A DNA stretch of 64,000 nt from JAGNZR01 sp051656905 (GCA_051656905.1 JBOFJQ010000004.1:23401-87400), one strand, 5' to 3'. Counted from the first letter of the stretch, positions 31,475-41,334 are shown. Notes: a model not told the origin generated them from the letters alone. A program made the numbers and translations.

Positions 31475-32944
31475 TTAATTCCCTCCCTCTTCATATATTG
31501 CTTTTACTATAGGATACAAACTTTTAAATTTATTATACTTCTTATTATATATTTCTATATTTTTTTCATTTGGTTGATAACATTCTAAAGCTTTTATCAT
31601 CTCTTTACAAGCACTATTTACATCTTTATATGCACCATCTCCAACTGCTGCAAGTATTGCAGCACCATAAGCTGGTCCCTCTACAGAGTTTATAATTTCA
31701 ACTTGTGAATTAAATACATCTGCTAATAATTGCTTCCAGAAAGGACTTCTAGCTCCTCCCCCACTTACTCTTATCTTTTTTATCTCAATTCCTTGCTCTC
31801 TAATTAACTCTAAAGAATCTCTAAGTGCAAAGCTTATCCCCTCTATAACTCCACGTGTCATATCTCCACGTGTATTTTGAATACTAAGTCCTATAAACTC
31901 CCCTCTTACATGTGGATTATTATGTGGTGTTCTCTCCCCTGTTAAATATGGTAAGAAATATACTTTATTTTCTATATCTGCATTTTGAGCTTCCTCTTCC
32001 ACATATTTTTGATAATCTTTTGTACTGTTTATATTTTCTATCCACCATTTAAGTGATGCTCCTGCTGATAGCATTACACCCATTTGATGGTATCCACCAT
32101 TTGCATGACAGAAAGAGTGAAGTCTAGCTTCTGAATCTGCACTATATTTTGAACTATTTGCAAAAACTACTCCAGAAGTTCCAAGAGCAACAGATAATAT
32201 TCCATCTTCAACAACTCCTGTTCCAACTGCACCAACTGCTTGATCTCCTCCACCAGCAACTATTTTTACTGTGTTACTTATTCCGAGTAAAGCTCTTATA
32301 TCCTCTTTTAGAGTTCCTACACACTCATATGATTCATATAACTTTGGTAACTGCTCTTCTGTTATATTTAAATAGTCTAAAACCTCTTTTGACCAACATC
32401 TATTCTCTACATCTAAAAGTAGCATTCCTGAAGCATCTGATACATCTGTAGAATAACTTCCTGAAAGTTTAAAAGCTAAGTAATCCTTAGGTAACATTAT
32501 TTTCTTTATCTTATTAAAATTTTCTCTCTCTTCATCTTTAAGCCATAAAATTTTAGGTGCTGTAAATCCAGTCAACGCAATATTTCCTGTTAGCTTAATT
32601 ATATCTTTGCCAAAATGCCCATTTATTTTTTCACATTGCTGAGAAGTTCTTTGATCACACCATAATAGTGCTGGTCTTATTACTTTATCATTTTCATCTA
32701 AAAATACTGAACCATGCATCTGTCCACTAAAACTTATTGCCTTAATCTTATCCTCATAATCTTTAACGATCTCTTTTAATCCTTCTAAAGATTTTTCAAT
32801 CCACTCATCTGGATTTTGTTCTATCCATCCCTCTTTTGGAAAAATAAGAGGATACTCTTTAGATACTGTTCTTATAACTTTTCCATCTTTATCCATTAAA
32901 AGTAATTTTACAGCTGAAGTACCTAAATCTATACCTATATACAT
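31475..32944 (-). CDS. xylB: Xylulokinase
   Basis: A 489-aa FGGY kinase phosphorylating D-xylulose to xylulose 5-phosphate. The start YIGIDLGTSAVK, the substrate segment SFSGQMHGSV, LLWCDQRT, and the ATP-site AGGGDQAVGAVG and VSGGGARSPFW all match XylB. I start at ATG 32944, the usual first residue of the family, rather than two upstream in-frame starts lying in the AGGTGATGAG ribosome region. It is the fifth gene of the xylAFGHB operon. Confidence 0.95.
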   Translation of the reverse strand: MYIGIDLGTSAVKLLLMDKDGKVIRTVSKEYPLIFPKEGWIEQNPDEWIEKSLEGLKEIVKDYEDKIKAISFSGQMHGSVFLDENDKVIRPALLWCDQRTSQQCEKINGHFGKDIIKLTGNIALTGFTAPKILWLKDEERENFNKIKKIMLPKDYLAFKLSGSYSTDVSDASGMLLLDVENRCWSKEVLDYLNITEEQLPKLYESYECVGTLKEDIRALLGISNTVKIVAGGGDQAVGAVGTGVVEDGILSVALGTSGVVFANSSKYSADSEARLHSFCHANGGYHQMGVMLSAGASLKWWIENINSTKDYQKYVEEEAQNADIENKVYFLPYLTGERTPHNNPHVRGEFIGLSIQNTRGDMTRGVIEGISFALRDSLELIREQGIEIKKIRVSGGGARSPFWKQLLADVFNSQVEIINSVEGPAYGAAILAAVGDGAYKDVNSACKEMIKALECYQPNEKNIEIYNKKYNKFKSLYPIVKAIYEEGGN

Positions 32945-32962
32945 TCTCATCACCTATTATTT

Positions 32963-34141
32963 TTATTTTTTCTTACTTAATACATCAAATAATACTGCAA
33001 GTAGAAGGATTATTCCTTTTACAGCATATTGCCAAGATGGTTCTACATTTAGCATACTCATTCCATTGTCTAAACTTGCCATAACAAGGGCCCCTAGTAT
33101 TGCACCAAATACTGTTCCTACTCCACCTGACATACTAGCTCCACCTATAAAACATGACGCAATAGCATCTAATTCAGCATTTGTTCCAGCTGATACTGAA
33201 GCTGCTGCAAGTCTAGATGTTAGTATTAATCCTGCCACAGCAACTAAAACACCATGAACAATATAGATTACGAACTTCATTTTATTTACATTTATTCCAG
33301 AGAGTCTTACTGCTTCTTTATTTCCACCAATTGCATATGTAAGTCTCCCTAGAACTGTTTTCTGTGATATAAAAGAAAATATAAATATAAGGATAACTAA
33401 AATCATTACTGGAGTTGCTACTCCATAGTATTGATTAAGTAAAAATACTCCCAGTAACATAAGAACAGATTTTAAAAGTATTTTTACAATTTCCTCATTG
33501 CTCTTTCCTGAATCTATTCCATACTTTTCTTTATTTCTCTTATCTTTTATATAACCTACTATTATAAACATTATAAATATACCTATAATTATATAACTTA
33601 CATAGCTCGGTATATAACTTTGTCCAATTAACTTAAACTCTTTTGATACTGGCGAAACTGTTCTTCCACCTGTTATTCCTACTAATATTCCTCTAAATGC
33701 TAGCATTCCTGCTAAGGTTACTATAAAAGAAGGTATTTTTAGAGATACCCAAAAACCATTCCAAGCTCCAAGTAATGCTCCTAAAGCAAGTGTACAAGCT
33801 ACTGTTGGAAATACTCCCCACCCTAACTTTACATTTAAAATAGCTGCAATCCCTCCTAAAAGTGCCATTGCCGAACCTGCAGACAGATCAATTTCCCCTG
33901 CAATAATTATGAAAATCATTCCTATTGCTATTGTTCCTGTTATTGACATCTGTCTCAGTAAGTTAGAAATGTTTCTAGACGTTAAAAATGTTCCATCTGT
34001 TAAATAGTAGAAAACTCCCCAAATTAACATAATACATACCACTATCATAAAAATGTTTTCTGAAAAAATCTTTTTTAAAAAACTTTGCTTTTGCTCATTA
34101 TTATCCTTGATTATCTTTGTCTCTGTGTTTGTTGACATCAT
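32963..34141 (-). CDS. xylH: D-xylose ABC transporter permease
   Basis: A 392-aa inner-membrane permease of the ribose/xylose ABC family, with about ten hydrophobic helices. The family signature GEIDLSAGSAMALLGG and the EAVRLSGINVNKMK cytoplasmic loop that contacts the ATPase are visible, as is the long hydrophilic insert near residues 200-220 typical of XylH. It is four bases from xylG, indicating tight coupling. Confidence 0.93.
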   Translation of the reverse strand: MMSTNTETKIIKDNNEQKQSFLKKIFSENIFMIVVCIMLIWGVFYYLTDGTFLTSRNISNLLRQMSITGTIAIGMIFIIIAGEIDLSAGSAMALLGGIAAILNVKLGWGVFPTVACTLALGALLGAWNGFWVSLKIPSFIVTLAGMLAFRGILVGITGGRTVSPVSKEFKLIGQSYIPSYVSYIIIGIFIMFIIVGYIKDKRNKEKYGIDSGKSNEEIVKILLKSVLMLLGVFLLNQYYGVATPVMILVILIFIFSFISQKTVLGRLTYAIGGNKEAVRLSGINVNKMKFVIYIVHGVLVAVAGLILTSRLAAASVSAGTNAELDAIASCFIGGASMSGGVGTVFGAILGALVMASLDNGMSMLNVEPSWQYAVKGIILLLAVLFDVLSKKK

Positions 34142-34144
34142 ATA

Positions 34145-35668
34145 CTAAGCTCCCCCTATAGCAGTTTGCATTATAATTTCTTGCGTTAAATTTTTATTCT
34201 CTAAAATTCCTTTTACTTCACCTTCATGCATTACCATTACTCTATCACTTAACCCTAAAACTTCTGGAAGCTCTGATGAAATCATTATTATAGAGATGCC
34301 TCTTTTTACTAATTCAAACATATACTTATATATTTCATATTTTGCTCCTACGTCTATTCCTCTTGTAGGCTCATCTAATATTAAAATCTTAGGTTCTTTT
34401 AGTAAGCTTTTTCCTATAACAATCTTTTGCTGATTTCCACCACTAAGTCCCTGAATAGGTGTATCTATTGTAGGAGCTTTTACTTTCATTTTCTCTAACA
34501 TATTCGTTACATTCCTCAACTCTTCACCATCATTTATAAAGAAGTTCATTGAACTGTAATCTATTATGCTTGATAAACTCATATTATTTTTTACTGACAT
34601 TATTCCTACAATGCCTTGATTCTTCCTATCTTCTGGTACCATTAATATTCCATTTTTTATTGCTTCTTTAGGTGTTGTTATCTCAATTAATTTATTATCT
34701 ATTTTTATTGTTCCTTGGTATTTTTTTCCATAAGAACCATAAATACTTGATACTAGCTCTGTTCTCCCTGCACCAATTAGTCCTGCAATTCCTAGTATTT
34801 CTCCTTTTCTTAATGAAAAGTTAACATCCTTTACTCTATGCTTTCCTGCTGTACTACTAAATAAATGCGGTACACAGAAATCTTTTACTTCTAATACTAT
34901 CTCTCCAATCTCATGTTCTTCATAAGGAAATAAATTTTCTAACTCTCTTCCAACCATAACTTTTATTATCTCTTGTTGTGTTAAATCTTGTATCTCTTTT
35001 ATTGCAGCCATCTCACCATCTCTCATAATAGCAACTTGATTAGATAGTTCCATAACTTCATTTAATTTATGACTAATATATATGCACGTAACGCCTTTTT
35101 CTCTTAACCCTTTTAGTATTTCAAATAGGATCTTAACCTCTCTATCTGTAAGGGGAGCTGTTGGTTCATCTAAGATAAGAAGCTTTACATTTTTTAAAAG
35201 AGCCTTTCCTATTTCAACTAATTGCTGCTCTCCTACTCCTAAATCCTTTATCTTATCTAAAGGACTTCTATCTAAATTTAAAAGACTTAATATATTTAAA
35301 GTTTCTTTAAACATAAAATTATAATCTATTACACCAAAATTATTTTTTAAACTTCCTAAAAATAGATTTTCTAATATTGATAGCTCTTTTATTAGGTTTA
35401 ATTCTTGATGAATTATCGCTATTCCCAAATTTTCAGAATCTTTTATACTACTATTTTTTATTATCTGATTTTCATATACTATATCACCTGTGTATGTACC
35501 ATAAGGATAGACACCACTTAATATTTTCATTAAAGTTGATTTCCCCGCACCATTTTCACCACAAAGAGATAAGATATCACCTCTTTTAACTTTTAAATTC
35601 ATATTTTTTAAGGCTTTTACACCTGAAAAATCTTTAGTAATATTATTCATTTGCAATATATAATCCAT
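34145..35668 (-). CDS. xylG: D-xylose ABC transporter, double ATPase
   Basis: A 507-aa fusion of two ABC ATPase domains, as usual for monosaccharide importers. The first half has Walker A GENGAGKST, signature LGVGEQQ and Walker B LILDEPTAPL. The second has the degenerate GLIGAGRTE, signature LSGGNQQK and LILDEPTRGID. ATG 35668 follows AAGGTAGG. It powers uptake with XylH and XylF. Confidence 0.95.
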   Translation of the reverse strand: MDYILQMNNITKDFSGVKALKNMNLKVKRGDILSLCGENGAGKSTLMKILSGVYPYGTYTGDIVYENQIIKNSSIKDSENLGIAIIHQELNLIKELSILENLFLGSLKNNFGVIDYNFMFKETLNILSLLNLDRSPLDKIKDLGVGEQQLVEIGKALLKNVKLLILDEPTAPLTDREVKILFEILKGLREKGVTCIYISHKLNEVMELSNQVAIMRDGEMAAIKEIQDLTQQEIIKVMVGRELENLFPYEEHEIGEIVLEVKDFCVPHLFSSTAGKHRVKDVNFSLRKGEILGIAGLIGAGRTELVSSIYGSYGKKYQGTIKIDNKLIEITTPKEAIKNGILMVPEDRKNQGIVGIMSVKNNMSLSSIIDYSSMNFFINDGEELRNVTNMLEKMKVKAPTIDTPIQGLSGGNQQKIVIGKSLLKEPKILILDEPTRGIDVGAKYEIYKYMFELVKRGISIIMISSELPEVLGLSDRVMVMHEGEVKGILENKNLTQEIIMQTAIGGA

Positions 35669-35692
35669 CAAGAACCTACCTTTTTACTTTAA

Positions 35693-36700
35693 TTATTTAC
35701 CAAAAATATCTTTTTCAGAATGGAATCCATCTTTAACTATAGTCTCTTTTATATTATTTTTGTCTACTGCTACTGGTTCAAGCAATAAAGATGGTACATC
35801 TTTATAACCATTGTTAACTTTTTGAGTTAAGTTTAAATTTTCATTTTTTACCATTTTAACTGCTAATTCAGCTGCATTTTTAGCTAATTTTGCAATTGGT
35901 TTATAAATTGTTACTGTTTGAGTTCCCTCATTAACTCTTTTTACTGCTGCTAAATCTGCATCTTGTCCAGAGATAGCTACTTTTCCTGCAAGGTTTTGAG
36001 CTGCTAAAGCTTGTATAGCTCCACCTGCAGTACTATCATTAGATGCTACAACTGCATCTATTTTATTATCAGTTGCTGTTAATGCATTTTCCATTATTTT
36101 TAATGCTTCTTCAGGTAGCCAATCTTTTACCCATTGATCTCCAACTACTGTAATATCCCCTTTTTTAATTAAAGGATTTAACACATTCATTTGACCTTCT
36201 CTAAACATTTTTGCATTATTGTCTGTTGGCGAACCTCCCATTAAGAAGAATCTTCCTTTTGAAACTTGCTTAAGTATAGCTTGTGCTTGTAACTCTCCTA
36301 CTTTAGTATTATCAAAAGAGATATATGCGTCTACATCTGAATTTGTTATTAATCTGTCATATGCTAAAACTTTTACATTTTCTTGATGGGCTTGATCTAC
36401 TATAGCACCCATAACATCTCCATTATTAGGAATAACTACTAATATATCAATACCTTTAGCAATTAGATTTTCTGAATCTCTCATTTGTTTATCAGCATCT
36501 CCATTAGCTGAGATTGCAATTACTTCTGCTCCTAATTTTTTAGCTTCTGCTGTAAAGATATCTCTATCTCTTTGCCATCTTTCTAGTCTTAAATCATCAA
36601 CTGACATACCTATTTTAATCTTTTTTTCTGCTGCAAATGATTGTGATTGGATTCCTGTACCTAAAAGTAATACTGCCATTGCTATTAAAAACTTCTTCAT
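35693..36700 (-). CDS. xylF: D-xylose-binding protein
   Basis: A 335-aa solute-binding protein with a cleavable signal peptide (KKFLIAMAVLLLG, cut after about residue 23 at SFA-AEKK). The mature protein is a periplasmic-binding fold of the sugar class: KIGMSVDDLRLERWQRDRD, ISANGDADKQ, VVIPNNGDVMG and VASNDSTAGGAIQAL match XylF. It delivers xylose to XylGH. Confidence 0.94.
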   Translation of the reverse strand: MKKFLIAMAVLLLGTGIQSQSFAAEKKIKIGMSVDDLRLERWQRDRDIFTAEAKKLGAEVIAISANGDADKQMRDSENLIAKGIDILVVIPNNGDVMGAIVDQAHQENVKVLAYDRLITNSDVDAYISFDNTKVGELQAQAILKQVSKGRFFLMGGSPTDNNAKMFREGQMNVLNPLIKKGDITVVGDQWVKDWLPEEALKIMENALTATDNKIDAVVASNDSTAGGAIQALAAQNLAGKVAISGQDADLAAVKRVNEGTQTVTIYKPIAKLAKNAAELAVKMVKNENLNLTQKVNNGYKDVPSLLLEPVAVDKNNIKETIVKDGFHSEKDIFGK

Positions 36701-36721
36701 AATTTTTAACCCTCCCTATTT

Positions 36722-38032
36722 TTAATAAATATATTTATTTAAAACATTTTCAAGCATCTCTTGTCTACCTGACGTGTTAGTATTATTTACTCCATTTTTC
36801 ATAGCGTATTCTGCTAATTCTTTAAATCCAACTTTTCCTTCAACGATATCTTTTCCTATTCCAGTCGTATAAGATTTATATCTTTCATTTTTAAAGTTTT
36901 CAAATACTCCATCTTCCATTAACTTAGCAGCTACTTTTAATCCTTTAGCAAAAGTATCCATACCAGCTATATATGAATGGAATAAGTCTGAAGTTTCAAA
37001 AGAACCTCTTCTTGCTTTAGAGTCAAAGTTTAATCCTCCAGTTGTAAATCCTCCAGCAAGTAGAGTTTCATACATTGCAAGAGTTGCATCATATACGTTT
37101 GTAGGGAACTGGTCTGTATCCCATCCAAGCATTAAATCTCCTTGGTTAGCATCAATACTTCCAAATACTCCATTAATTCTTGCTAAGTGCAATTCATGTT
37201 GGAATGTATGTCCTGCTAAAGTTGCATGGTTTGATTCTATATTCATTTTAAAATTATCTATTAAGTCATATTTTCTTAAGAATCCTAATACAGTTGCTGT
37301 ATCAAAATCATATTGGTGTTTTGTTGGCTCTTTTGGTTTTGGCTCAATATAGAATTGACCTCCAAATCCTATCTCTTTAGCATAATCTACTGCCATATGT
37401 AAAAATTTCGCTAAGTTATCAAGCTCTAGACCCATATCTGTATTTAAAAGAGTTTCATATCCTTCTCTTCCTCCCCAAAATACGTATCCTTCTCCATTTA
37501 ATCTTTTTGTAATTTCTAATGCTTTCTTTGTTTGAGCTGCTGCATAAGCAAATACATCTGCATTACATGATGTTGCTGCTCCATGCATAAATCTTGGATG
37601 GCTAAACATGTTTGATGTTCCCCATAAAAGTTTTATTCCTGTTCTATTCATTTCTTTCTCAATTAAATCAACTATTTCATCTAAATTTTTATGATATCCT
37701 TCTAATGTATCAGCTTCTGGAGCTATATCTTTGTCATGAAAACAAAAATATTCAATTCCTAATTTTTCCATAAATTCAAATCCTGCTAACACTCTTACTT
37801 TAGCTTTTTCCATTCCAGAAAGTCCATTCCACTCTCTTACCATAGTTGAATCTCCAAATGGATCATTTCCTTCCCCTGTTAGAGTATGCCAGTATGACAT
37901 TGCAAATCTTAAGTGTTCTTTCATAGATTTTCCCATTATTATCTCTTCAGGGTTATAGTGTGAAAAAGATAGTAAATTAGTGCTTTCCTTTCCCTCATAT
38001 TTGATTTTATTAATTCCTTTAAAAAATTCCAA
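36722..38032 (-). CDS. xylA: Xylose isomerase
   Basis: A 436-aa class II xylose isomerase converting D-xylose to D-xylulose. Signature parts include EYFCFHDKDIAPE, LLWGTSNMFSHPRFMHG, YVFWGGREGYETLLNTD, the metal region FYIEPKPKEPTKHQYDFD and the HDLH-type segment around HELHLARINGVFGSIDANQGD. ATG 38032 follows GGAGGAAG. It is first in the operon, directly behind a consensus promoter with a ROK-type operator. Confidence 0.97.
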   Translation of the reverse strand: MEFFKGINKIKYEGKESTNLLSFSHYNPEEIIMGKSMKEHLRFAMSYWHTLTGEGNDPFGDSTMVREWNGLSGMEKAKVRVLAGFEFMEKLGIEYFCFHDKDIAPEADTLEGYHKNLDEIVDLIEKEMNRTGIKLLWGTSNMFSHPRFMHGAATSCNADVFAYAAAQTKKALEITKRLNGEGYVFWGGREGYETLLNTDMGLELDNLAKFLHMAVDYAKEIGFGGQFYIEPKPKEPTKHQYDFDTATVLGFLRKYDLIDNFKMNIESNHATLAGHTFQHELHLARINGVFGSIDANQGDLMLGWDTDQFPTNVYDATLAMYETLLAGGFTTGGLNFDSKARRGSFETSDLFHSYIAGMDTFAKGLKVAAKLMEDGVFENFKNERYKSYTTGIGKDIVEGKVGFKELAEYAMKNGVNNTNTSGRQEMLENVLNKYIY

Positions 38033-38053
38033 AATCTTCCTCCTTCAATACTT

Positions 38054-38115
38054 TTTAAAATGATTTTAAATACTTTTGATGTTTTTAGTATATTGTTATG
38101 TTTTGGTTTTGTCAA
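38054..38115 (-). promoter_or_regulatory. xylA promoter and XylR operator
   Basis: Minus strand TTGACA (38115-38110), 17 bases, TATACT (38092-38087). The palindrome TTTAAAATGATTTTAAA (38054-38070) lies just downstream, where a bound repressor would block transcription. Three related palindromes occur at 38252, 39857 and 40053. Confidence 0.8.
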
Positions 38116-38152
38116 CTTTTTTTTGACTTATAATTAAACATTTTATTTAGAA

Positions 38153-38194
38153 TGTACACACTATTCTGTAGTAAAATGAGTTGTACACACTATT
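38153..38194. repeat. Repeated TGTACACACTATT box upstream of xylA
   Basis: TGTACACACTATT occurs at 38153-38165 and 38182-38194; TGTACACACTAT recurs at 39956-39967 upstream of nhaC. In both promoters one copy ends about 37 bases before the -35 box and is followed by a shared AAATAAAATGTTT segment. It could be an activator site common to both units. Confidence 0.5.
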
Positions 38195-38251
38195 AACTCT
38201 GTATTCCCTTAGTTATTTTATTGATAGCTTATTATTTTTTATTAATTTTTA

Positions 38252-38266
38252 TTAAAATGACTTTAA
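38252..38266. promoter_or_regulatory. Additional XylR-type operator
   Basis: TTAAAATGACTTTAA, one mismatch from the palindrome at the xylA and nhaC promoters, about 185 bases upstream of the xylA operator. It might allow looping between operators. Confidence 0.45.
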
Positions 38267-38270
38267 TAAA

Positions 38271-38308
38271 AAAGAGTTATTAGATTTTATAATTTCTAAT
38301 AACTCTTT
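38271..38308 (-). terminator. Terminator of nhaC
   Basis: A 14-bp perfect stem AAAGAGTTATTAGA with TCTAATAACTCTTT; the minus-strand U-tract follows the nhaC stop. Confidence 0.85.
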
Positions 38309-38347
38309 TTATTTTTTAATATTTTAGATTTTTAATGTTTTAGGTTT

Positions 38348-39781
38348 TTAGATTTTATCTTTTTTTACTTCATGATAAAAACATCCTTTTCCTGTTACTG
38401 CTAAAAGTACTGCAACTATAATATTAAATATTGTTAGTAATTGCCATCTGTTATAATCCATTACACTAACTCCTAGAGTTGCAGCCATAAATAATCCTGT
38501 AGTAGTCCAAGGAAGCATACTTTCAATCATTGTTCCTGTATCTTCCAGACATCTTGATAAAACTTTTCTTGGAATATTTAACTGGTCAAATTTTGGTTTA
38601 AAAGCTTCTGCAACTATAAAACTTGTTGCAAATTGATTTGAAGTCATAGCATTAGTAACTCCAGTAGCACCAAGAGCTGACACTATAGCTGTTTTTCTTG
38701 TTTTAACTGATTTAAATACATGCTCAACTATAATTGGTAAAGCATTTATTCTATCTAGAGTACCTATATAAACAAATACTATAAAAGTAACTATTACAGG
38801 ACTTGCCATGCTATATAATCCTCCTCTATTAAGGATTCTTATAACATTATCTGGTAAATCATTTGCCCCAGCAATCATTTTAACATTAAATCCACTATGT
38901 AATACCGAAACAATATTTCCTATATTGAAATTTTGAAAAACTGCAGCAAGTACTATACTTACAACTGATGAAGCTATTAATGTTGGGACTGTTGGTTTTC
39001 TTGTCAGTGATCCATATAAAACAATTAAGATAGGAACTAATAATACTATATTAAAATTAAACGAGGCTTCTAAGGCGTTTAAAGTCTCAGAAATCATTTT
39101 TAAGTCTAAGTTAGAATTATTTAAAGGGTTAAATACTCCTATAACTCCATAAGATATTAATGCTAATATAGCTGCTGGAATTGTTGTATTCATCATAGAT
39201 CTTATATGGTCATATAAGTCTACTCCAGCTGCTAGTGATGCTATATTTGTAGTATCTGAAAGAGGTGACATCTTATCTCCAAAATATGATCCTCCAACTA
39301 TTGCACCTGCCACTATTGACAAATTTGCTCCTACTACTTCAGCTATCCCTATAATAACAATACCTATTGTACCTGCAGATCCCCATGAGGTTCCTGTAAG
39401 AAGAGAAAATATTATCGGAACAATAAAAGCTACTACATAAATATAATTTGGATTTATTATTTTAATTCCATAGTATATAAGCATAGGAACTGCTCCACAA
39501 ACAATCCATGCACCTATCACAACTCCAATAGAAAACAGTATCATCATAGCTGGTAGCCCTTGAGTTATTTTTTTTACCATGGATTCTTGAATATCATTCC
39601 AAGAAAACCCTAGATAAAAAAGATTTATTGTCCCTATTACACTTGCAAATAAAAATATCATTTCAAGAGACATTTCACCTTTATTTAAAACTTTAGGTTG
39701 AATTATCAAACCGTATATCAGCACAATTAATAGCCCTATAACAGGAACTATCGTATTTTTAAAAGTTATTTTTTTCTCCAT
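38348..39781 (-). CDS. nhaC: NhaC-family Na+/H+ antiporter
   Basis: A 477-aa polytopic membrane protein of the NhaC/ArsB-fold type with about 12 hydrophobic segments. Family marks include LLTGTSWGSAGTIG, GGSYFGDKMSPLSDTTNIAS and AMTSNQFATSF with EDTGTMIESMLPWTT. It normally exchanges Na+ for H+ (or a dicarboxylate/amine in relatives). Its promoter carries the same ROK-type palindrome and the same upstream box as xylA, so it is likely in the xylose regulon and may support xylose or xyloside uptake energetics. It is separated from xylA by its own terminator. Confidence 0.88.
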   Translation of the reverse strand: MEKKITFKNTIVPVIGLLIVLIYGLIIQPKVLNKGEMSLEMIFLFASVIGTINLFYLGFSWNDIQESMVKKITQGLPAMMILFSIGVVIGAWIVCGAVPMLIYYGIKIINPNYIYVVAFIVPIIFSLLTGTSWGSAGTIGIVIIGIAEVVGANLSIVAGAIVGGSYFGDKMSPLSDTTNIASLAAGVDLYDHIRSMMNTTIPAAILALISYGVIGVFNPLNNSNLDLKMISETLNALEASFNFNIVLLVPILIVLYGSLTRKPTVPTLIASSVVSIVLAAVFQNFNIGNIVSVLHSGFNVKMIAGANDLPDNVIRILNRGGLYSMASPVIVTFIVFVYIGTLDRINALPIIVEHVFKSVKTRKTAIVSALGATGVTNAMTSNQFATSFIVAEAFKPKFDQLNIPRKVLSRCLEDTGTMIESMLPWTTTGLFMAATLGVSVMDYNRWQLLTIFNIIVAVLLAVTGKGCFYHEVKKDKI

Positions 39782-39856
39782 ATTTCCCCCTTAATTCATT
39801 TAATAATTTCATTGCTCAACAGTTTATTTTTTACTTCCCCTCCTTAACTTTATTTC

Positions 39857-39917
39857 TTAAAATGATTTTAATTAATAATAATGATTTCAGTATATTAATT
39901 GTTTTCTCTTTTGTCAA
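39857..39917 (-). promoter_or_regulatory. nhaC promoter and XylR-type operator
   Basis: TTGACA (39917-39912), 17 bases, TATACT (39894-39889) on the minus strand, then TTAAAATGATTTTAA (39857-39871) downstream. It shares -35, -10, spacing, operator and the upstream TGTACACACTAT box (39956-39967) with the xylA promoter. Confidence 0.8.
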
Positions 39918-40030
39918 TACTTTTTTAGGACTATAATGAAACATTTTATTTTAAATGTACACACTATCTTTGTGTTTTATTCCTTTTTCCATACATTTTT
40001 TATAGTAAAAATTGTTTTTTTAATTAATCA

Positions 40031-40067
40031 TTGCTTTTTCTTTTTCATTTTGTTAAAATCATTTTAA
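40031..40067 (+). promoter_or_regulatory. xylR promoter with autoregulatory operator
   Basis: Plus strand TTGCTT (40031-40036), 17 bases, TAAAAT (40054-40059). The palindrome TTAAAATCATTTTAA (40053-40067) covers the -10 box, which predicts self-repression of the ROK gene. Confidence 0.7.
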
Positions 40068-40106
40068 TAACAGATTTTTTAAAAAATTAATTTATAGGAG
40101 ATTTTT

Positions 40107-41246
40107 ATGTACCAAGTTCAACAAAAAGAAAAAAATACGTTACTATTTTTATCATATTTATATAAAAAAAAATCTATCTCTATCTCAGAAGCAGCCTCTG
40201 ATCTGAAAATGACTTATCCTACTATAAAAAGAATTCTTGATGAACTACTTGAAGACGAGTTAGTATTAAAACTTCTTCCTACATACAGTACAATTGGAAG
40301 AAGTCCAGCTACTTTTAAAATTAATGAAGAGTTAATATTTAGCATTGGAGTCCTTATTGAAGTGGATAAACTTAGTTTTATTCTTTCTAATATCTACGGG
40401 GAAATAGTTAAAGAAAAGGTTTTATCAAATGTCTTTCTAAATCAAGAAAATTTTAAAAATATATTTTTTAGAGAATTTGATATCTTTTTTAACTCTCTTT
40501 CAGATAACTACCAAAATAAAGTAATTGGTGCAGGTATATCGTTCCCTGGTATTGTAAACAATGATACTCTTTTAATAAAAACTGGTATTAACCTAAATAT
40601 TAACAATATCTCATTAGTTGAACTTAGAAATAAGTATGACTTTGAATTCTATATTGAGAATGAGGCTAATGCCTCTGTTTATAGTGAAAAAATTCTAGGT
40701 GTGGGAAAAGCTTATAGCGATTTTATGCTTTTATCAATTGCTAGTGGTATTGGAATGGGAGTGTATTTAAATTCAAAAATCTATCGTGGAATCAATGGAA
40801 TGGCTGGAGAGGTTGGTCATACTTGTCTTATCCCTAATGGAAAAGATTGTAAGTGTGGAAACAGTGGATGCTGGGAACTATATGCTTCAGAAACTTCTTT
40901 AATTAAAGAGGGAAATCTTTATTTTAATGAAAAATTTGAATCTCTTTATGCCCTAACTTCTAAGCTAAAAGGTGATGAAGAAATAATAAAAAATTATATC
41001 TTCTATCTTTCTATTGGAATCAGAAATCTTTTATTCTCATTTGATATTACAAATATAATCATCAGTGGAGAAATAACAAAATATATTTCACACTATGAAA
41101 AAGAGATCCAAAATATTTTAAAAAGCAATATCTTCTTAAAAAATATAAATATAAATATTAAATTCTCTCAACTACATGAAAATTCAAGTATTGTTGGAGC
41201 TGCTTTAATCCCAATTTCTAAATACTTTACAATTATAGAAGACTAA
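40107..41246 (+). CDS. xylR: ROK-family transcriptional repressor, probable XylR
   Basis: A 379-aa repressor: an N-terminal winged helix (SISEAASDLKMTYPTIKRILDEL, residues about 28-50) fused to a ROK sugar-kinase-like sensor. The sensor has the zinc site GEVGHTCLIPNGKDCKCGNSGC and the GIGMGVYLNSKIYRG sugar region. It should bind xylose and release TTAAAAT-S-ATTTTAA operators at xylA, nhaC and its own gene. ATG 40107 follows TAGGAG. The assignment as XylR rests on context. Confidence 0.88.
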   Translation: MYQVQQKEKNTLLFLSYLYKKKSISISEAASDLKMTYPTIKRILDELLEDELVLKLLPTYSTIGRSPATFKINEELIFSIGVLIEVDKLSFILSNIYGEIVKEKVLSNVFLNQENFKNIFFREFDIFFNSLSDNYQNKVIGAGISFPGIVNNDTLLIKTGINLNINNISLVELRNKYDFEFYIENEANASVYSEKILGVGKAYSDFMLLSIASGIGMGVYLNSKIYRGINGMAGEVGHTCLIPNGKDCKCGNSGCWELYASETSLIKEGNLYFNEKFESLYALTSKLKGDEEIIKNYIFYLSIGIRNLLFSFDITNIIISGEITKYISHYEKEIQNILKSNIFLKNININIKFSQLHENSSIVGAALIPISKYFTIIED

Positions 41247-41334
41247 AAAAAATGTGAATCACAAGATTATCAATAATTGATTTTCTTATGATTCACCTAT
41301 TTGTTTTTAATTTTGATTTGGTTAAGCTCTACCT

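Noticed and set aside
32149..32451. 100-codon Leu/Gln/His-rich frame antisense to xylB
   Set aside because: No start signals, and xylB is intact with all motifs.
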